NCBI RefSeq assembly: GCF_002798015.1
Contig: NZ_PGTZ01000001.1
Span: forward strand, 1-62,312
DNA: 62,312 nt
DNA from: Luteimicrobium subarcticum
GTDB lineage: Bacteria; Actinomycetota; Actinomycetes; Actinomycetales; Cellulomonadaceae
Reading direction: 5' to 3'
Shown here piece after piece: positions 1 through 7,945 of the stretch; positions within the stretch are counted from its first letter, which is position 1; each line of letters opens with the position of its first letter. Position numbers and translations under genes: made by a program. Below the pieces are notes generated by a model that worked only from the letters and a program-made list of their open reading frames with translations, did not search any database and was not told the origin of the DNA.

Positions 1-119
1 ATCGCCGTCGCGACGTCCAGGTAGTCCCGACCACCCGCCAGCACCAGCACCGGATCACCCGGCGTCGGATCGATATCCAGACCCACCGGCGACCAGTCAG
101 ACGGGCGGATCACGAGCAC
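1..119 (-). CDS. N-terminus of putative T7SS-secreted polymorphic toxin (partial)
   Basis: A minus-strand reading frame is open from a GTG at 119 (alternative GTG at 113) to the window edge, with a TGA at 126-128 just upstream, so only about 39 N-terminal residues are present. The peptide begins IRPSDWSPVGLDIDPTPGDP. That strongly resembles the short N-terminal signal domain of actinobacterial proteins annotated as putative T7SS-secreted (DWSPLGLDxDPxPGDP type), which usually precede a long helical region and a C-terminal toxin domain. The toxin domain lies outside the window, so its activity cannot be named. No strong ribosome-binding site is visible. Family recognition is from memory of the motif; confidence is moderate. 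Confidence 0.6.
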   Translation of the reverse strand, partial: MLVIRPSDWSPVGLDIDPTPGDPVLVLAGGRDYLDVATA

Positions 120-660
120 CCCACATCATGGCGCACAGCCTCGGGCCCTGCTGAGATCGAGCATCGTTGCAACGTCATCGTGCCCCCGCACCGTCGGATG
201 TCTCACGACACCGTAGCGGCACCAGTCGGTCTCTCTGCCCCGGTCCACATGTCGGGCATCGCGCCGTTTATCTCTGGGAAGAACTCACCCGGTCCGACGT
301 CCTCGAAAGCAGCACCGAGCCGGTGCTGCTCCCCGGGATCGTCGCCCACTGACATGGCCCGATGAGCCTGGCATCGCCTCCGCCGTGGACGCCGCGCTCA
401 ACAATGGCGCGAGGCACGTCCGGATCTCTGTGAGCCGAGAGCACACGACATCGCGCAAGGTCGAAGCGAAGCTTCAGGCGATGAAGATCTCCCTCGGCGC
501 CAAGGCCGCCAGCGAGCGTGCGGACCGCCTGCTCTTCGAAGCCACCTTTCCTGCCACGGGCGGGTGAAAGTCAGGGGCCGCGGCCGCGTGCCACACGGGT
601 CCTGTCAGTAGCACGTGCTGAAGTGTCTCCACCCCGTCCAGCGCGCTGCAGGGAGCGACG
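120..660. other. Gene-poor stretch with fragmentary coding signal
   Basis: No complete gene is supported in these 541 bases. One plus-strand frame ending at 567 (best read from about 364, with a GTG at 385) gives a protein-like fragment containing GARHVRISVSREHTTSRKVE and LGAKAASERADRLLFEA. A second frame ending at 352 contains WEELTRSDVLESSTEPVLLP. Neither has a convincing start or ribosome-binding site, and they lie in different frames. This is what decayed pieces of one or more genes beside a polymorphic-toxin locus would look like. No family was recognised. A GGGAGCG sequence at the right edge serves the gene starting at 661. Confidence 0.4.
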
Positions 661-2547
661 ATGCTCGAGTACAGGTCCTACTTCACGGCGGATGGCGTCG
701 CGGACGACGCCCCGTTCATCACCACGTCGCTCGCCCAGGTGCACGCCTGGTTGCGGAGCAAGCGGTATGAAGCCGACCTCGTGGTATCCGGGCGAACCGT
801 CGGGATCGGGCCAGCGGTCGAAGCCGCGCTGACACAGGAGCGCGCGAGCGACGGATCCGAGTCCGCGCTCTTCCGTCTGGAGGAGAAGGCGGGCTCCGGC
901 GGGACGTGGACGACACAGCTCCTCCTGCACGACCCCCGACACCACGGGCGCCTTCCCTGGGTGTGGCTCGACGTCGTCGCGCCCGGCGGTGACGTCGAGC
1001 GGCGACGTTGGGCAGCAGTCCCGCGACTCGCCTCGTCGCTCCTCGAGGTGCTCGACGCGCGTGACGGGGGCGCTCGGCTCGACCCGAACATCACGACGAC
1101 CACGGTCGACGACGTCGAGTCCTTGGTCACGGCGCTCGAGGACCCCCACCGACGTGGGCCAGTGTTCGTAGCAGGCAGCGACGAGTCGTTGCCGATGCAA
1201 CCGTGGCGACAGCTCATCCGGAAACTGCTCGTGCAGACAACCGGCCTCGCCGCCGGCTACGTGCTCGACCCTGCCGCGACAACAGCCTTCGCCGAACTCA
1301 CGGGGGGCACGCATCACGTCGACGCCGGGACCATGCGGACGTACCTCCCCGGCGTGCAGCTCGGCGACGACTTCGACGCGCGGCGCCATCGGGTGCTGCA
1401 CACGGCGACCATCCTCCAGGACGACGGCAAGCGCATCGTTCGGATCCTGGGCGCTCGCGCACGGGAGACCACGCTCGACACGCCATTGCCTCGCGCAGCG
1501 GTTCGCGTCGAGGAGCGGCTTCTTCGACAGACGGACAACGAGCTTCTCGGGCGACCTGCCGATGCGCTGACTCGCACCACCACTCCCCCACCTCCGCGAC
1601 CGATCCCGCACTCGGTCGACCAGGAGGCGCCGACGGGCCGGGTCGGAGATTCCGCGTCAACTGGCGACCTTGCTCCGGTGACGTCCCCGGTCGCGGCGGC
1701 CGAGAACGTCGAGACGCGCCTCGCGCTGGCGTCCGCCCTGGAGAGGGTGCTGGGATCCGGCGCCGTCACACCGGACGCCGTCAGCGCGCTGGCTGAGCAA
1801 GCCCTCGAATCGGCTCGCCTTCGCGCCGTTCTGGCGCGCAGGGAGAGCCAGCTCGACACGCTGACGAACACCGTGATCGAGCTGCGCGATCAGGTCGAGG
1901 ACCTGAACCACCGGCTGGACGACGAACAGAACGAGCACGGGATCACGGCACAGGACGCCCGCGAGCAGACCGAGCTCGTCCGCGCCCTGCGTCTCCGTCT
2001 CAACCGTGTCGCAGCAACGGAAGCCTGGGCGCCGCTCAGCGACACCGAGAGAGAGTCGCCCGTCCCGGAGTCCTTCGGCGACCTTCTCAGCAGGTTCTCC
2101 GAGCTGGAGCACGTGGTGTGGACAGGAGACTCCGGCACCACGGAGGAGCTCGACGAGCGCAACCCGCTCGGCGGCTGGGCGGGCAAGACGTGGGATGCCC
2201 TGCGCGCGCTCGACGACTACGCCCGCGAACGACTCGCTGGCCGGTGCACCACCTTCGATGCCTACCTCAAGGACATCCCCTCCGGGTGTCACGCCTATCC
2301 TGCGAACCGGCACGCACGCGACGAGAGTGACGACGTCAAGCACACCGCGAAGTACGCAGCGCCGCGGCTCTTCGTGGTGCCCGCCTCGATCGACCCATCC
2401 GGCAGAGTCTTCATGGGCGCACACATCAAGATCGCACAGTCAGGGATGATCTCCCCGCGAATGCACTACTTCGATGCCGTCACCACCGACGGCCACATCT
2501 ACGTGGGCTATATCGGTCGACACCTGCCCACACAGAAGACGAACTGA
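661..2547 (+). CDS. Orphan multidomain protein with coiled coil, unknown function
   Basis: This 628-aa protein is not one I can assign. The start ATG is preceded by GGGAGCG. Three regions can be seen. Residues 1 to about 310 form a module with a stretch reading PVFVAGSD, then LAAGYVLD, and a conserved-looking RHRVL near residue 242. Residues 350-455 are a charged helical segment that looks like a coiled coil. The last ~130 residues form a compact module with PSGRVFMGAHIKI and PRMHYFDA, ending in YVGYIGRHLPTQKTN. I recall similar C-termini in actinobacterial hypothetical proteins but know no established activity. There is no signal peptide or membrane segment, so it is probably cytosolic. Its place beside a toxin-like gene suggests an accessory or defence role, which is inference only. 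Confidence 0.85.
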   Translation: MLEYRSYFTADGVADDAPFITTSLAQVHAWLRSKRYEADLVVSGRTVGIGPAVEAALTQERASDGSESALFRLEEKAGSGGTWTTQLLLHDPRHHGRLPWVWLDVVAPGGDVERRRWAAVPRLASSLLEVLDARDGGARLDPNITTTTVDDVESLVTALEDPHRRGPVFVAGSDESLPMQPWRQLIRKLLVQTTGLAAGYVLDPAATTAFAELTGGTHHVDAGTMRTYLPGVQLGDDFDARRHRVLHTATILQDDGKRIVRILGARARETTLDTPLPRAAVRVEERLLRQTDNELLGRPADALTRTTTPPPPRPIPHSVDQEAPTGRVGDSASTGDLAPVTSPVAAAENVETRLALASALERVLGSGAVTPDAVSALAEQALESARLRAVLARRESQLDTLTNTVIELRDQVEDLNHRLDDEQNEHGITAQDAREQTELVRALRLRLNRVAATEAWAPLSDTERESPVPESFGDLLSRFSELEHVVWTGDSGTTEELDERNPLGGWAGKTWDALRALDDYARERLAGRCTTFDAYLKDIPSGCHAYPANRHARDESDDVKHTAKYAAPRLFVVPASIDPSGRVFMGAHIKIAQSGMISPRMHYFDAVTTDGHIYVGYIGRHLPTQKTN

Positions 2548-2557
2548 CCACGACCCG

Positions 2558-3916
2558 TCAGAACCGCAGCTGTGCGGCCGACGCCGCGGACCGACGGCGG
2601 CGTCCGACGAGCAGCCCGACGACCGCGATGAGCGCACCGCACCCGCCCGCGGCGACGTACGCGGCCCACGGCCCGGACGCGTCCAGGACGACGCCGAGGA
2701 CGGGTGCGCCGACCGCGGACCCGACGGTGAACGCGGTGCCCTGCCAGCCCATGGCCTCGCCACGGCGGTCCTCTCGGACGATCCGCGCGATCTCCTCGGC
2801 GGTCGCCGTCATGACGGACGCGCACGGCAGTCCGGCGATGAACGCGAGAACCGCGAGCGCGGGCACGGAGTGCGCGAGCAGCATCGGGACGGTCAGCACG
2901 CCGAGGCCGAGCAGCAGGACCATGGGGTCGATCGGCCGGTGCCGCGCGCCGTAGACGACGGCGCCGACGACAGACCCGAGGCACCACGTGAAGTACACGA
3001 CGCCGAGCGACCCGACCTCGCCGTCGGCGCGGAGCTGGGCGAGGATCGCGAGGTCGGTGCCGACGAGGACGAGGGTCGTGCCGAGCGACGCTGCGAGCAC
3101 CATGAGGACGCGGGCCGTCATCCACGGTGGGAGCAGGCGGCGCAGGCCGGCGCGCCAGGCGCGGCGCGCCGGGGTGCCGAAGGTGTCGGCCGTCGGGTCG
3201 AGCGCGACGGCGAGCTGACCGGCGGCGAGGGCGTCCGGGTCGAGCGGTGCGGGCCTGTCGTGCTCGGGATCGGGTGCGATGTGGTGCGCGTCGACCGCCG
3301 CGGGGACGGTCCCGCCCGCGACGCCGCCCACCTGGTCGAGGCGCGTCGGCGGGTCGAGGACCAGCAGCAGCGACCCGGCGGCGCTCACCGCGATGCCGAT
3401 CGTGATCATCACCGGGACGGTGCCGACCTGGGTGGCGACCCCGACGCCGACCGCCGGCCCGACCATGAACACGAGCTCGTTGGCGATCGAGTCGAGCGCA
3501 TACGCGGTGCGTTGCCGACCGATCGGCACGAGCACGCTGAGGGACTTGCGCACCACGGTGAAGATCGGCATCGCGAACAGCCCACAGACGAGCGCGGCGA
3601 CCACGAGCGCGGGGTAGGGCAGGAACGCCATGAGGGGCCACAGGACGACGGCGGCCACCACGCTCGGCCACACGGCGCGTCGGAGGCCGAACTTGTCGAC
3701 GAGGCGGCCACGCCAGGGGGAGCCGGCAGCCATGCCGATGGTCGACGCCGCGGCGACCACGCCGGCGGACGCGTAGGACTGGTGCAGCGTCTGGACGACG
3801 TGCAGCGTGAGCACGAGCGCGGACGCGGTGTTGGGGATCCGGGCGACCATCGCGACGAGCACGAGCCGACGGATCTGGGGGTCGCGCAGGACCTCCCGGT
3901 AGCCGCGCATCCCCAT
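2558..3916 (-). CDS. Major facilitator superfamily exporter
   Basis: This 452-aa protein has about 12 hydrophobic segments and the MFS-type cytoplasmic loop GRLVDKFGLRRAV around residues 70-85, followed by repeated small-residue helices. A hydrophilic, proline- and aspartate-rich central loop (about residues 190-260) separates the two six-helix halves. Substrate cannot be told; the family commonly effluxes drugs or metabolites across the inner membrane. The gene is convergent with the orphan gene at 661 and monocistronic. ATG starts exist at 3916 and 3910. A 16-bp palindrome lies 10 bp upstream of the first, so the gene is probably repressor-controlled, but no regulator is adjacent. Confidence 0.9.
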   Translation of the reverse strand: MGMRGYREVLRDPQIRRLVLVAMVARIPNTASALVLTLHVVQTLHQSYASAGVVAAASTIGMAAGSPWRGRLVDKFGLRRAVWPSVVAAVVLWPLMAFLPYPALVVAALVCGLFAMPIFTVVRKSLSVLVPIGRQRTAYALDSIANELVFMVGPAVGVGVATQVGTVPVMITIGIAVSAAGSLLLVLDPPTRLDQVGGVAGGTVPAAVDAHHIAPDPEHDRPAPLDPDALAAGQLAVALDPTADTFGTPARRAWRAGLRRLLPPWMTARVLMVLAASLGTTLVLVGTDLAILAQLRADGEVGSLGVVYFTWCLGSVVGAVVYGARHRPIDPMVLLLGLGVLTVPMLLAHSVPALAVLAFIAGLPCASVMTATAEEIARIVREDRRGEAMGWQGTAFTVGSAVGAPVLGVVLDASGPWAAYVAAGGCGALIAVVGLLVGRRRRSAASAAQLRF

Positions 3917-3926
3917 GGCATCAATT

Positions 3927-3942
3927 GTTACTCACGAGTAAC
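3927..3942. promoter_or_regulatory. Palindromic operator upstream of the MFS gene
   Basis: The sequence GTTACTC-AC-GAGTAAC is a perfect 7-bp dyad around a 2-bp centre, 11 bp before the MFS start codon. TTACT..AGTAA-type dyads of this size are typical of TetR- or MarR-family operators. The position, close to the start codon, fits repression. Confidence 0.55.
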
Positions 3943-3966
3943 CGTGCTCCGTCCACCCGCTCCCGG

Positions 3967-4042
3967 CTGTCCGTCGCCTACGCAACGGCTCTTCGCGTGC
4001 GCCGAAACACACGCGAAGCGACTTTGCGTAGGCGACGGACAG
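3967..4042. repeat. 76-bp near-perfect hairpin element
   Basis: Outer arms of 19 bp (3967-3985 and 4024-4042, CTGTCCGTCGCCTACGCAA and its exact complement) enclose a 5-bp mismatch on each side, inner 9-bp arms (CTTCGCGTG / CACGCGAAG) and a 10-base loop. The element lies between the MFS promoter region and the end of the ABC exporter gene. It has no T-run, and is longer than a usual intrinsic terminator. It could be a dispersed palindromic element (REP- or MITE-like) or a bidirectional stop structure. Confidence 0.75.
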
Positions 4043-4057
4043 GGCGCCGCAGGCGCC
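4043..4057. terminator. Short GC hairpin after the ABC exporter operon
   Basis: GGCGCC-GCA-GGCGCC lies 5 bases beyond the stop codon of the minus-strand ABC exporter gene and abuts the 76-bp hairpin. It forms a 6-bp GC stem with a 3-base loop and may act with its neighbour to end the tetR-ABC transcript. There is no T-tract. Confidence 0.4.
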
Positions 4058-4062
4058 GGGGG

Positions 4063-6111
4063 TCAGCCGACCGGCGACTGCTCGGTCTCCTCCTCCGTCG
4101 CCGCCCCCGCGAACTGGCTCTCGTACAGCCGCGCGTACGCGCCCCCGGACGCGAGCAGGTCGTCGTGCGTGCCCTGCTCCACGATCGACCCGTGCTCCAT
4201 CACGAGGATGAGGTCGGCGTCGCGGATGGTCGAGAGGCGGTGCGCGATGACGAACGACGTCCGCCCCTCGCGCAGGGCGTTCATGGCGTGCTGGACGAGC
4301 AGCTCGGTGCGGGTGTCGACCGAGCTCGTCGCCTCGTCGAGGATGAGGATCGGCGGGTCGGCGAGGAAGGCCCGCGCGATGGTGAGGAGCTGCTTCTCCC
4401 CCGCGCTGACGCTCGATCCCTCGTCGTCGAGCAGGGTCGCGTAGCCGTCGGGCAGCGTCCGGACGAACGGGTCGACGTGGGTCGCCCGCGCCGCCTCGAG
4501 GAACTCGTCCTCGTCGACGGTGCGACCGTCCGCGACGCCGTAGCGCAGGTTCTCCTCGATGGACCCCTTGAACAGCCAGGTGTCCTGGAGCACCATCCCG
4601 ACCTGCGAGCGCAGGGTGGCGCGGGGCATGTCGCGCGTGTCGACGCCGTCGAGCGTGATGCGCCCGCCGTCGACGTCGTAGAACCGCATGACGAGGTTCA
4701 CGAGCGTGGTCTTGCCCGCGCCGGTCGGTCCGACGATGGCGACGGTCTGGCCGGGCTCGACCACGAGGTCGAGGTGCTCGATGAGCGGCTTGTCGGGCAC
4801 GTACGAGAACGAGACGTCCTCGAAGGCCACGCGACCGCGCACGCGTTCCGGCCCGGCGGCGCCCGCGTCGGGCGTCTGCTCGTCGGCGTCGAGCAGCTCG
4901 AACACCCGCTCGGCGGACGCCACCCCCGACTGCAGCAGGTTCATCATGGAGGCGAGCTGCGTGAGCGGCTGGGTGAACTGGCGCGAGTACTGGATGAACG
5001 CCTGGACGTCGCCGAGGCTGAGCGACCCGCTCGCGACCTTGATCCCGCCCACGACGGCGACGATCACGTAGTTGAGGTTCCCGACGAAGCCCATCGCCGG
5101 CTGGATGGTGCCGGAGATGAACTGGGCCCGGAAGCTCGCGCCGTACAGCTCCTCGTTCTCCTGGTCGAAGGTGTCGATGGCCCGCTGCTGGTGCCCGTAC
5201 ACCTTGACGAGCGAGTGACCGGTGTACATCTCCTCGATGTGCGCGTTGAGGCGACCGGTGGTGGCCCACTGCTTGATGAACTGGGGCTGCGACCGCTTCG
5301 CGATCGTGGCGGCGAGCCACACGGACAGCGGCACCGTGGCGAGCGCGATGACGGCGAGGAGCGGCGAGATCCAGAACATCACGGCGAGGACGCCGACGAC
5401 GGTGAGGATCGAGTTGATCATCTGCGACAGGGTCTGCTGCATCGACTGGGCGACGTTGTCGATGTCGTTGGTGACGCGCGACAGGATCTCGCCGCGCTGC
5501 TGCCGGTCGAAGTAGGACAGCGGCAGCCGGTGCAGCTTCCCCTCGACCTCGTCGCGCAGGCGCCGGACGGTGTGCTGCACGACGGTCGTGGTGATCCACC
5601 CCGACAGCCACATGAGCACGGCCGACAGCACGTACACGGCGAGCACCCAGCCGAGCAGGACGGCGAGCCGGTGGAAGTCGATGCCCTGCCCGACGACGAG
5701 CCCGTGCATCGACGCGACCATGTCGGCCTGCGTGTCCTGTCCCTGCGCGCGCAGCGCGGCCGCGGCCTGGTCGGCCGTGGTGCCCGCGGGCAGGTAGCGG
5801 CCGAGCAGGGACCCGGTCGCCCCCTCGAAGATGACGTTGGTGGCGTTGCCGAGCAGCTTGGGGCCGGCCACGGCCGCGACCACGGACCCGACGGTCACGA
5901 GCACGACGGCAACGACGCGGAGCCGCTCGGCCCGCAGGTAGCCGGCGAACCGCTTGAGCGACCCGCCGAAGTTCATGGCCTTCTCGGTCGGCATGCCCAT
6001 GCCGCCCATGGGGCCGCGTCCGCCGCCCGGCCCGCCGCGGCGGCTCTGCGCGCGCACGAGCTCGGTGCGCTCCTCGTGGCTGGTCTCTGCGCCGGTGGTC
6101 TCGTCGCTCAT
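4063..6111 (-). CDS. Heterodimeric ABC exporter, subunit with consensus ATPase site
   Basis: This 682-aa half-transporter has a polar glycine/methionine-rich N-terminus (about residues 1-60), six transmembrane helices, then an ATPase domain with Walker A GPTGAGKTT and Walker B ILILDEATSSVD, which keeps the catalytic glutamate. Its signature motif is unusual (VSAGEKQ rather than LSGGQ). A ~50-residue insert between the first two helices carries LPAGTTADQAAAALRAQGQD. The start ATG at 6111 overlaps the upstream subunit's stop (ATGA), so the two are translationally coupled and form one heterodimer, as in the TM287/288 and LmrCD class of inner-membrane multidrug exporters. Substrate unknown. Confidence 0.92.
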   Translation of the reverse strand: MSDETTGAETSHEERTELVRAQSRRGGPGGGRGPMGGMGMPTEKAMNFGGSLKRFAGYLRAERLRVVAVVLVTVGSVVAAVAGPKLLGNATNVIFEGATGSLLGRYLPAGTTADQAAAALRAQGQDTQADMVASMHGLVVGQGIDFHRLAVLLGWVLAVYVLSAVLMWLSGWITTTVVQHTVRRLRDEVEGKLHRLPLSYFDRQQRGEILSRVTNDIDNVAQSMQQTLSQMINSILTVVGVLAVMFWISPLLAVIALATVPLSVWLAATIAKRSQPQFIKQWATTGRLNAHIEEMYTGHSLVKVYGHQQRAIDTFDQENEELYGASFRAQFISGTIQPAMGFVGNLNYVIVAVVGGIKVASGSLSLGDVQAFIQYSRQFTQPLTQLASMMNLLQSGVASAERVFELLDADEQTPDAGAAGPERVRGRVAFEDVSFSYVPDKPLIEHLDLVVEPGQTVAIVGPTGAGKTTLVNLVMRFYDVDGGRITLDGVDTRDMPRATLRSQVGMVLQDTWLFKGSIEENLRYGVADGRTVDEDEFLEAARATHVDPFVRTLPDGYATLLDDEGSSVSAGEKQLLTIARAFLADPPILILDEATSSVDTRTELLVQHAMNALREGRTSFVIAHRLSTIRDADLILVMEHGSIVEQGTHDDLLASGGAYARLYESQFAGAATEEETEQSPVG

Positions 6112-7838
6112 GCCGCCTCCTCCGCCGAGAGCTGGGAGTACACGATCTCCTGATAGGTGTCGCAGGTCTCGAGCAGCTCGGTGTGCGTGCCCACGCCGAC
6201 GACCTCCCCGTGGTCGAGCACGACGATCTGCTCCGCGTGCCGGATGGTGGCGACGCGCTGCGCGACGACGATCACCGACGCGTCCCGGGTGATGGGACGC
6301 AGCGCGAGCCGCAGCGCGGCGTCGGTCGCGTAGTCGAGCGCGGAGAACGAGTCGTCGAACAGGTACACCTTGGGTCGCCGGACGACGGCGCGGGCGATCG
6401 CGAGCCGTTGCCGCTGGCCGCCCGAGAAGTTGGTGCCGCCCTGCGCCACCGGCGCGTCGAGCCCGCCGTCGAGTCCCTCGACGAACGTCCGGGCCTGCGC
6501 GACGTCGAGCGCGGCCCACATCTCGTCGTCGGTGGCGTCCGGCCGGCCGTACCGCAGGTTGTCCGCGATGCTGCCGGAGAACAGGTACGCCTTCTGCGGG
6601 ACCAGCCCGAGCACGGCGCCGAGGTCGGCGCCGGCGAGCCGGCGCACGTCGACGCCGTCCAGCAGCACGGCGCCCTCGGTGACGTCGAAGAGTCGTGGCA
6701 CCAGGTTGAGCAGCGTGGACTTGCCGGAGCCGGTCGAGCCGATGATCGCGGTGGTCTGCCCGGGCCGCGCCTCGAACGACACGTGGTGGAGGACGGCCTG
6801 CTCGGCGCCGGGGTACGCGAACGACACGTCGTCGAACGTGACGACGCCCGCGTGGGCGGTGCCGACGACTGGTTCGACCGGCTCGACGACGGACGTCTCG
6901 GTGTCGAGGACCGCGCCGATCCGGTCGGCGGCCACCGCGGCGCGCGGCACCATCATGAACATGAACGTCGACATCATGACGGCCATGAGGATGTACATGA
7001 TGTAGCTGAGGAACGCGGTGAGGGCGCCGATCTGCATGCCGTCCTCGACCCGGTGCCCGCCGAACCACATGATGGCGACGCTGGAGGAGTTCATGACCAG
7101 CATGACCACGGGGAACATGAGCGCCATGAGCCGGCCGGCGCGCAGCGAGGTCTGGTAGAGGTCCTCGTTCGCGGCGCCGAAGCGGCGCCGCTCGCGCGGC
7201 TCGGTGGTGAACGCCCGGATCACGCGGATGCCCGTGATCTGCTCGCGCAGCACACCGTTGATGCCGTCGATCTTCTTCTGCATGGACCGGAAGTACGGGA
7301 CCATGCGCGAGATGATGAGGCCGACGCTCACGCCGAGGACGGGGACGATGACCAGCAGGAGCGCGGAGAGCTCGACGTCCTGCTGGAGGGCGAGGATCAC
7401 ACCGCCCACGAGCATGATCGGCGCCATGACCATGATCGTCAGGCTCATCACGACGAGCATCTGGACCTGCTGGACGTCGTTGGTCGCGCGCGTGATGAGC
7501 GACGGCGCGCCGAACGTCCCCATCTCCTGGGCGGAGAAGCTCTCGACGCGCACGAACTGGGCGCGGCGCACGTCGCGGCCGAACGACATCGCGGTGCGCG
7601 CGCCGAGGTAGACGGCCGCGATCGAGCAGGCGACCTGCGCCAGGCTCACGACGAGCATCCAGCCGCCGACGCGCCAGATGTAGCCGATGTCGCCGGTCGT
7701 GACGCCCTTGTCGATGATGTCGGCGTTGAGCGTCGGCAGGTAGAGCGACCCGAGGGTCGCGACCAGCTGGAAGACGAGCAGCAGCGTGAGCGGCCGCGCG
7801 TACGGTCTCAGGTACTGCTTGAGCAGTGCGACGAGCAT
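6108..7838 (-). CDS. Heterodimeric ABC exporter, subunit with degenerate ATPase site
   Basis: This 576-aa half-transporter has six membrane helices then an ATPase domain with Walker A GSTGSGKST, signature FSGGQRQRLAIARAV and Walker B VYLFDDSFSALD, in which the catalytic glutamate is replaced by aspartate. With the partner's odd signature motif, this leaves one hydrolytic and one degenerate nucleotide site, a hallmark of asymmetric exporters. The start chosen is ATG 7838, preceded by GAGGAG at a good distance; the frame is open further upstream, but that part overlaps no recognisable domain. It follows a TetR gene by 107 bases and is probably co-transcribed with it. Confidence 0.92.
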   Translation of the reverse strand: MLVALLKQYLRPYARPLTLLLVFQLVATLGSLYLPTLNADIIDKGVTTGDIGYIWRVGGWMLVVSLAQVACSIAAVYLGARTAMSFGRDVRRAQFVRVESFSAQEMGTFGAPSLITRATNDVQQVQMLVVMSLTIMVMAPIMLVGGVILALQQDVELSALLLVIVPVLGVSVGLIISRMVPYFRSMQKKIDGINGVLREQITGIRVIRAFTTEPRERRRFGAANEDLYQTSLRAGRLMALMFPVVMLVMNSSSVAIMWFGGHRVEDGMQIGALTAFLSYIMYILMAVMMSTFMFMMVPRAAVAADRIGAVLDTETSVVEPVEPVVGTAHAGVVTFDDVSFAYPGAEQAVLHHVSFEARPGQTTAIIGSTGSGKSTLLNLVPRLFDVTEGAVLLDGVDVRRLAGADLGAVLGLVPQKAYLFSGSIADNLRYGRPDATDDEMWAALDVAQARTFVEGLDGGLDAPVAQGGTNFSGGQRQRLAIARAVVRRPKVYLFDDSFSALDYATDAALRLALRPITRDASVIVVAQRVATIRHAEQIVVLDHGEVVGVGTHTELLETCDTYQEIVYSQLSAEEAA

Positions 7839-7945
7839 GGGGCTCCTCGGGGTGCGGAAGGTCGTGGTGCCTGCACGCGACGGCTGCCGCTGCAGGACGG
7901 GCGGGCTTCGCTGGACGGCCTCGCGACCGGTCCAGGACAGCACGA

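Noticed and set aside
2474-4444. Long plus-strand open frames opposite the MFS and ABC genes (also 3925-6153, 6183-8063 and similar)
   Set aside because: Strongly biased Arg/Asp/Glu/His composition typical of antisense frames in GC-rich DNA; no domains and no ribosome-binding sites.
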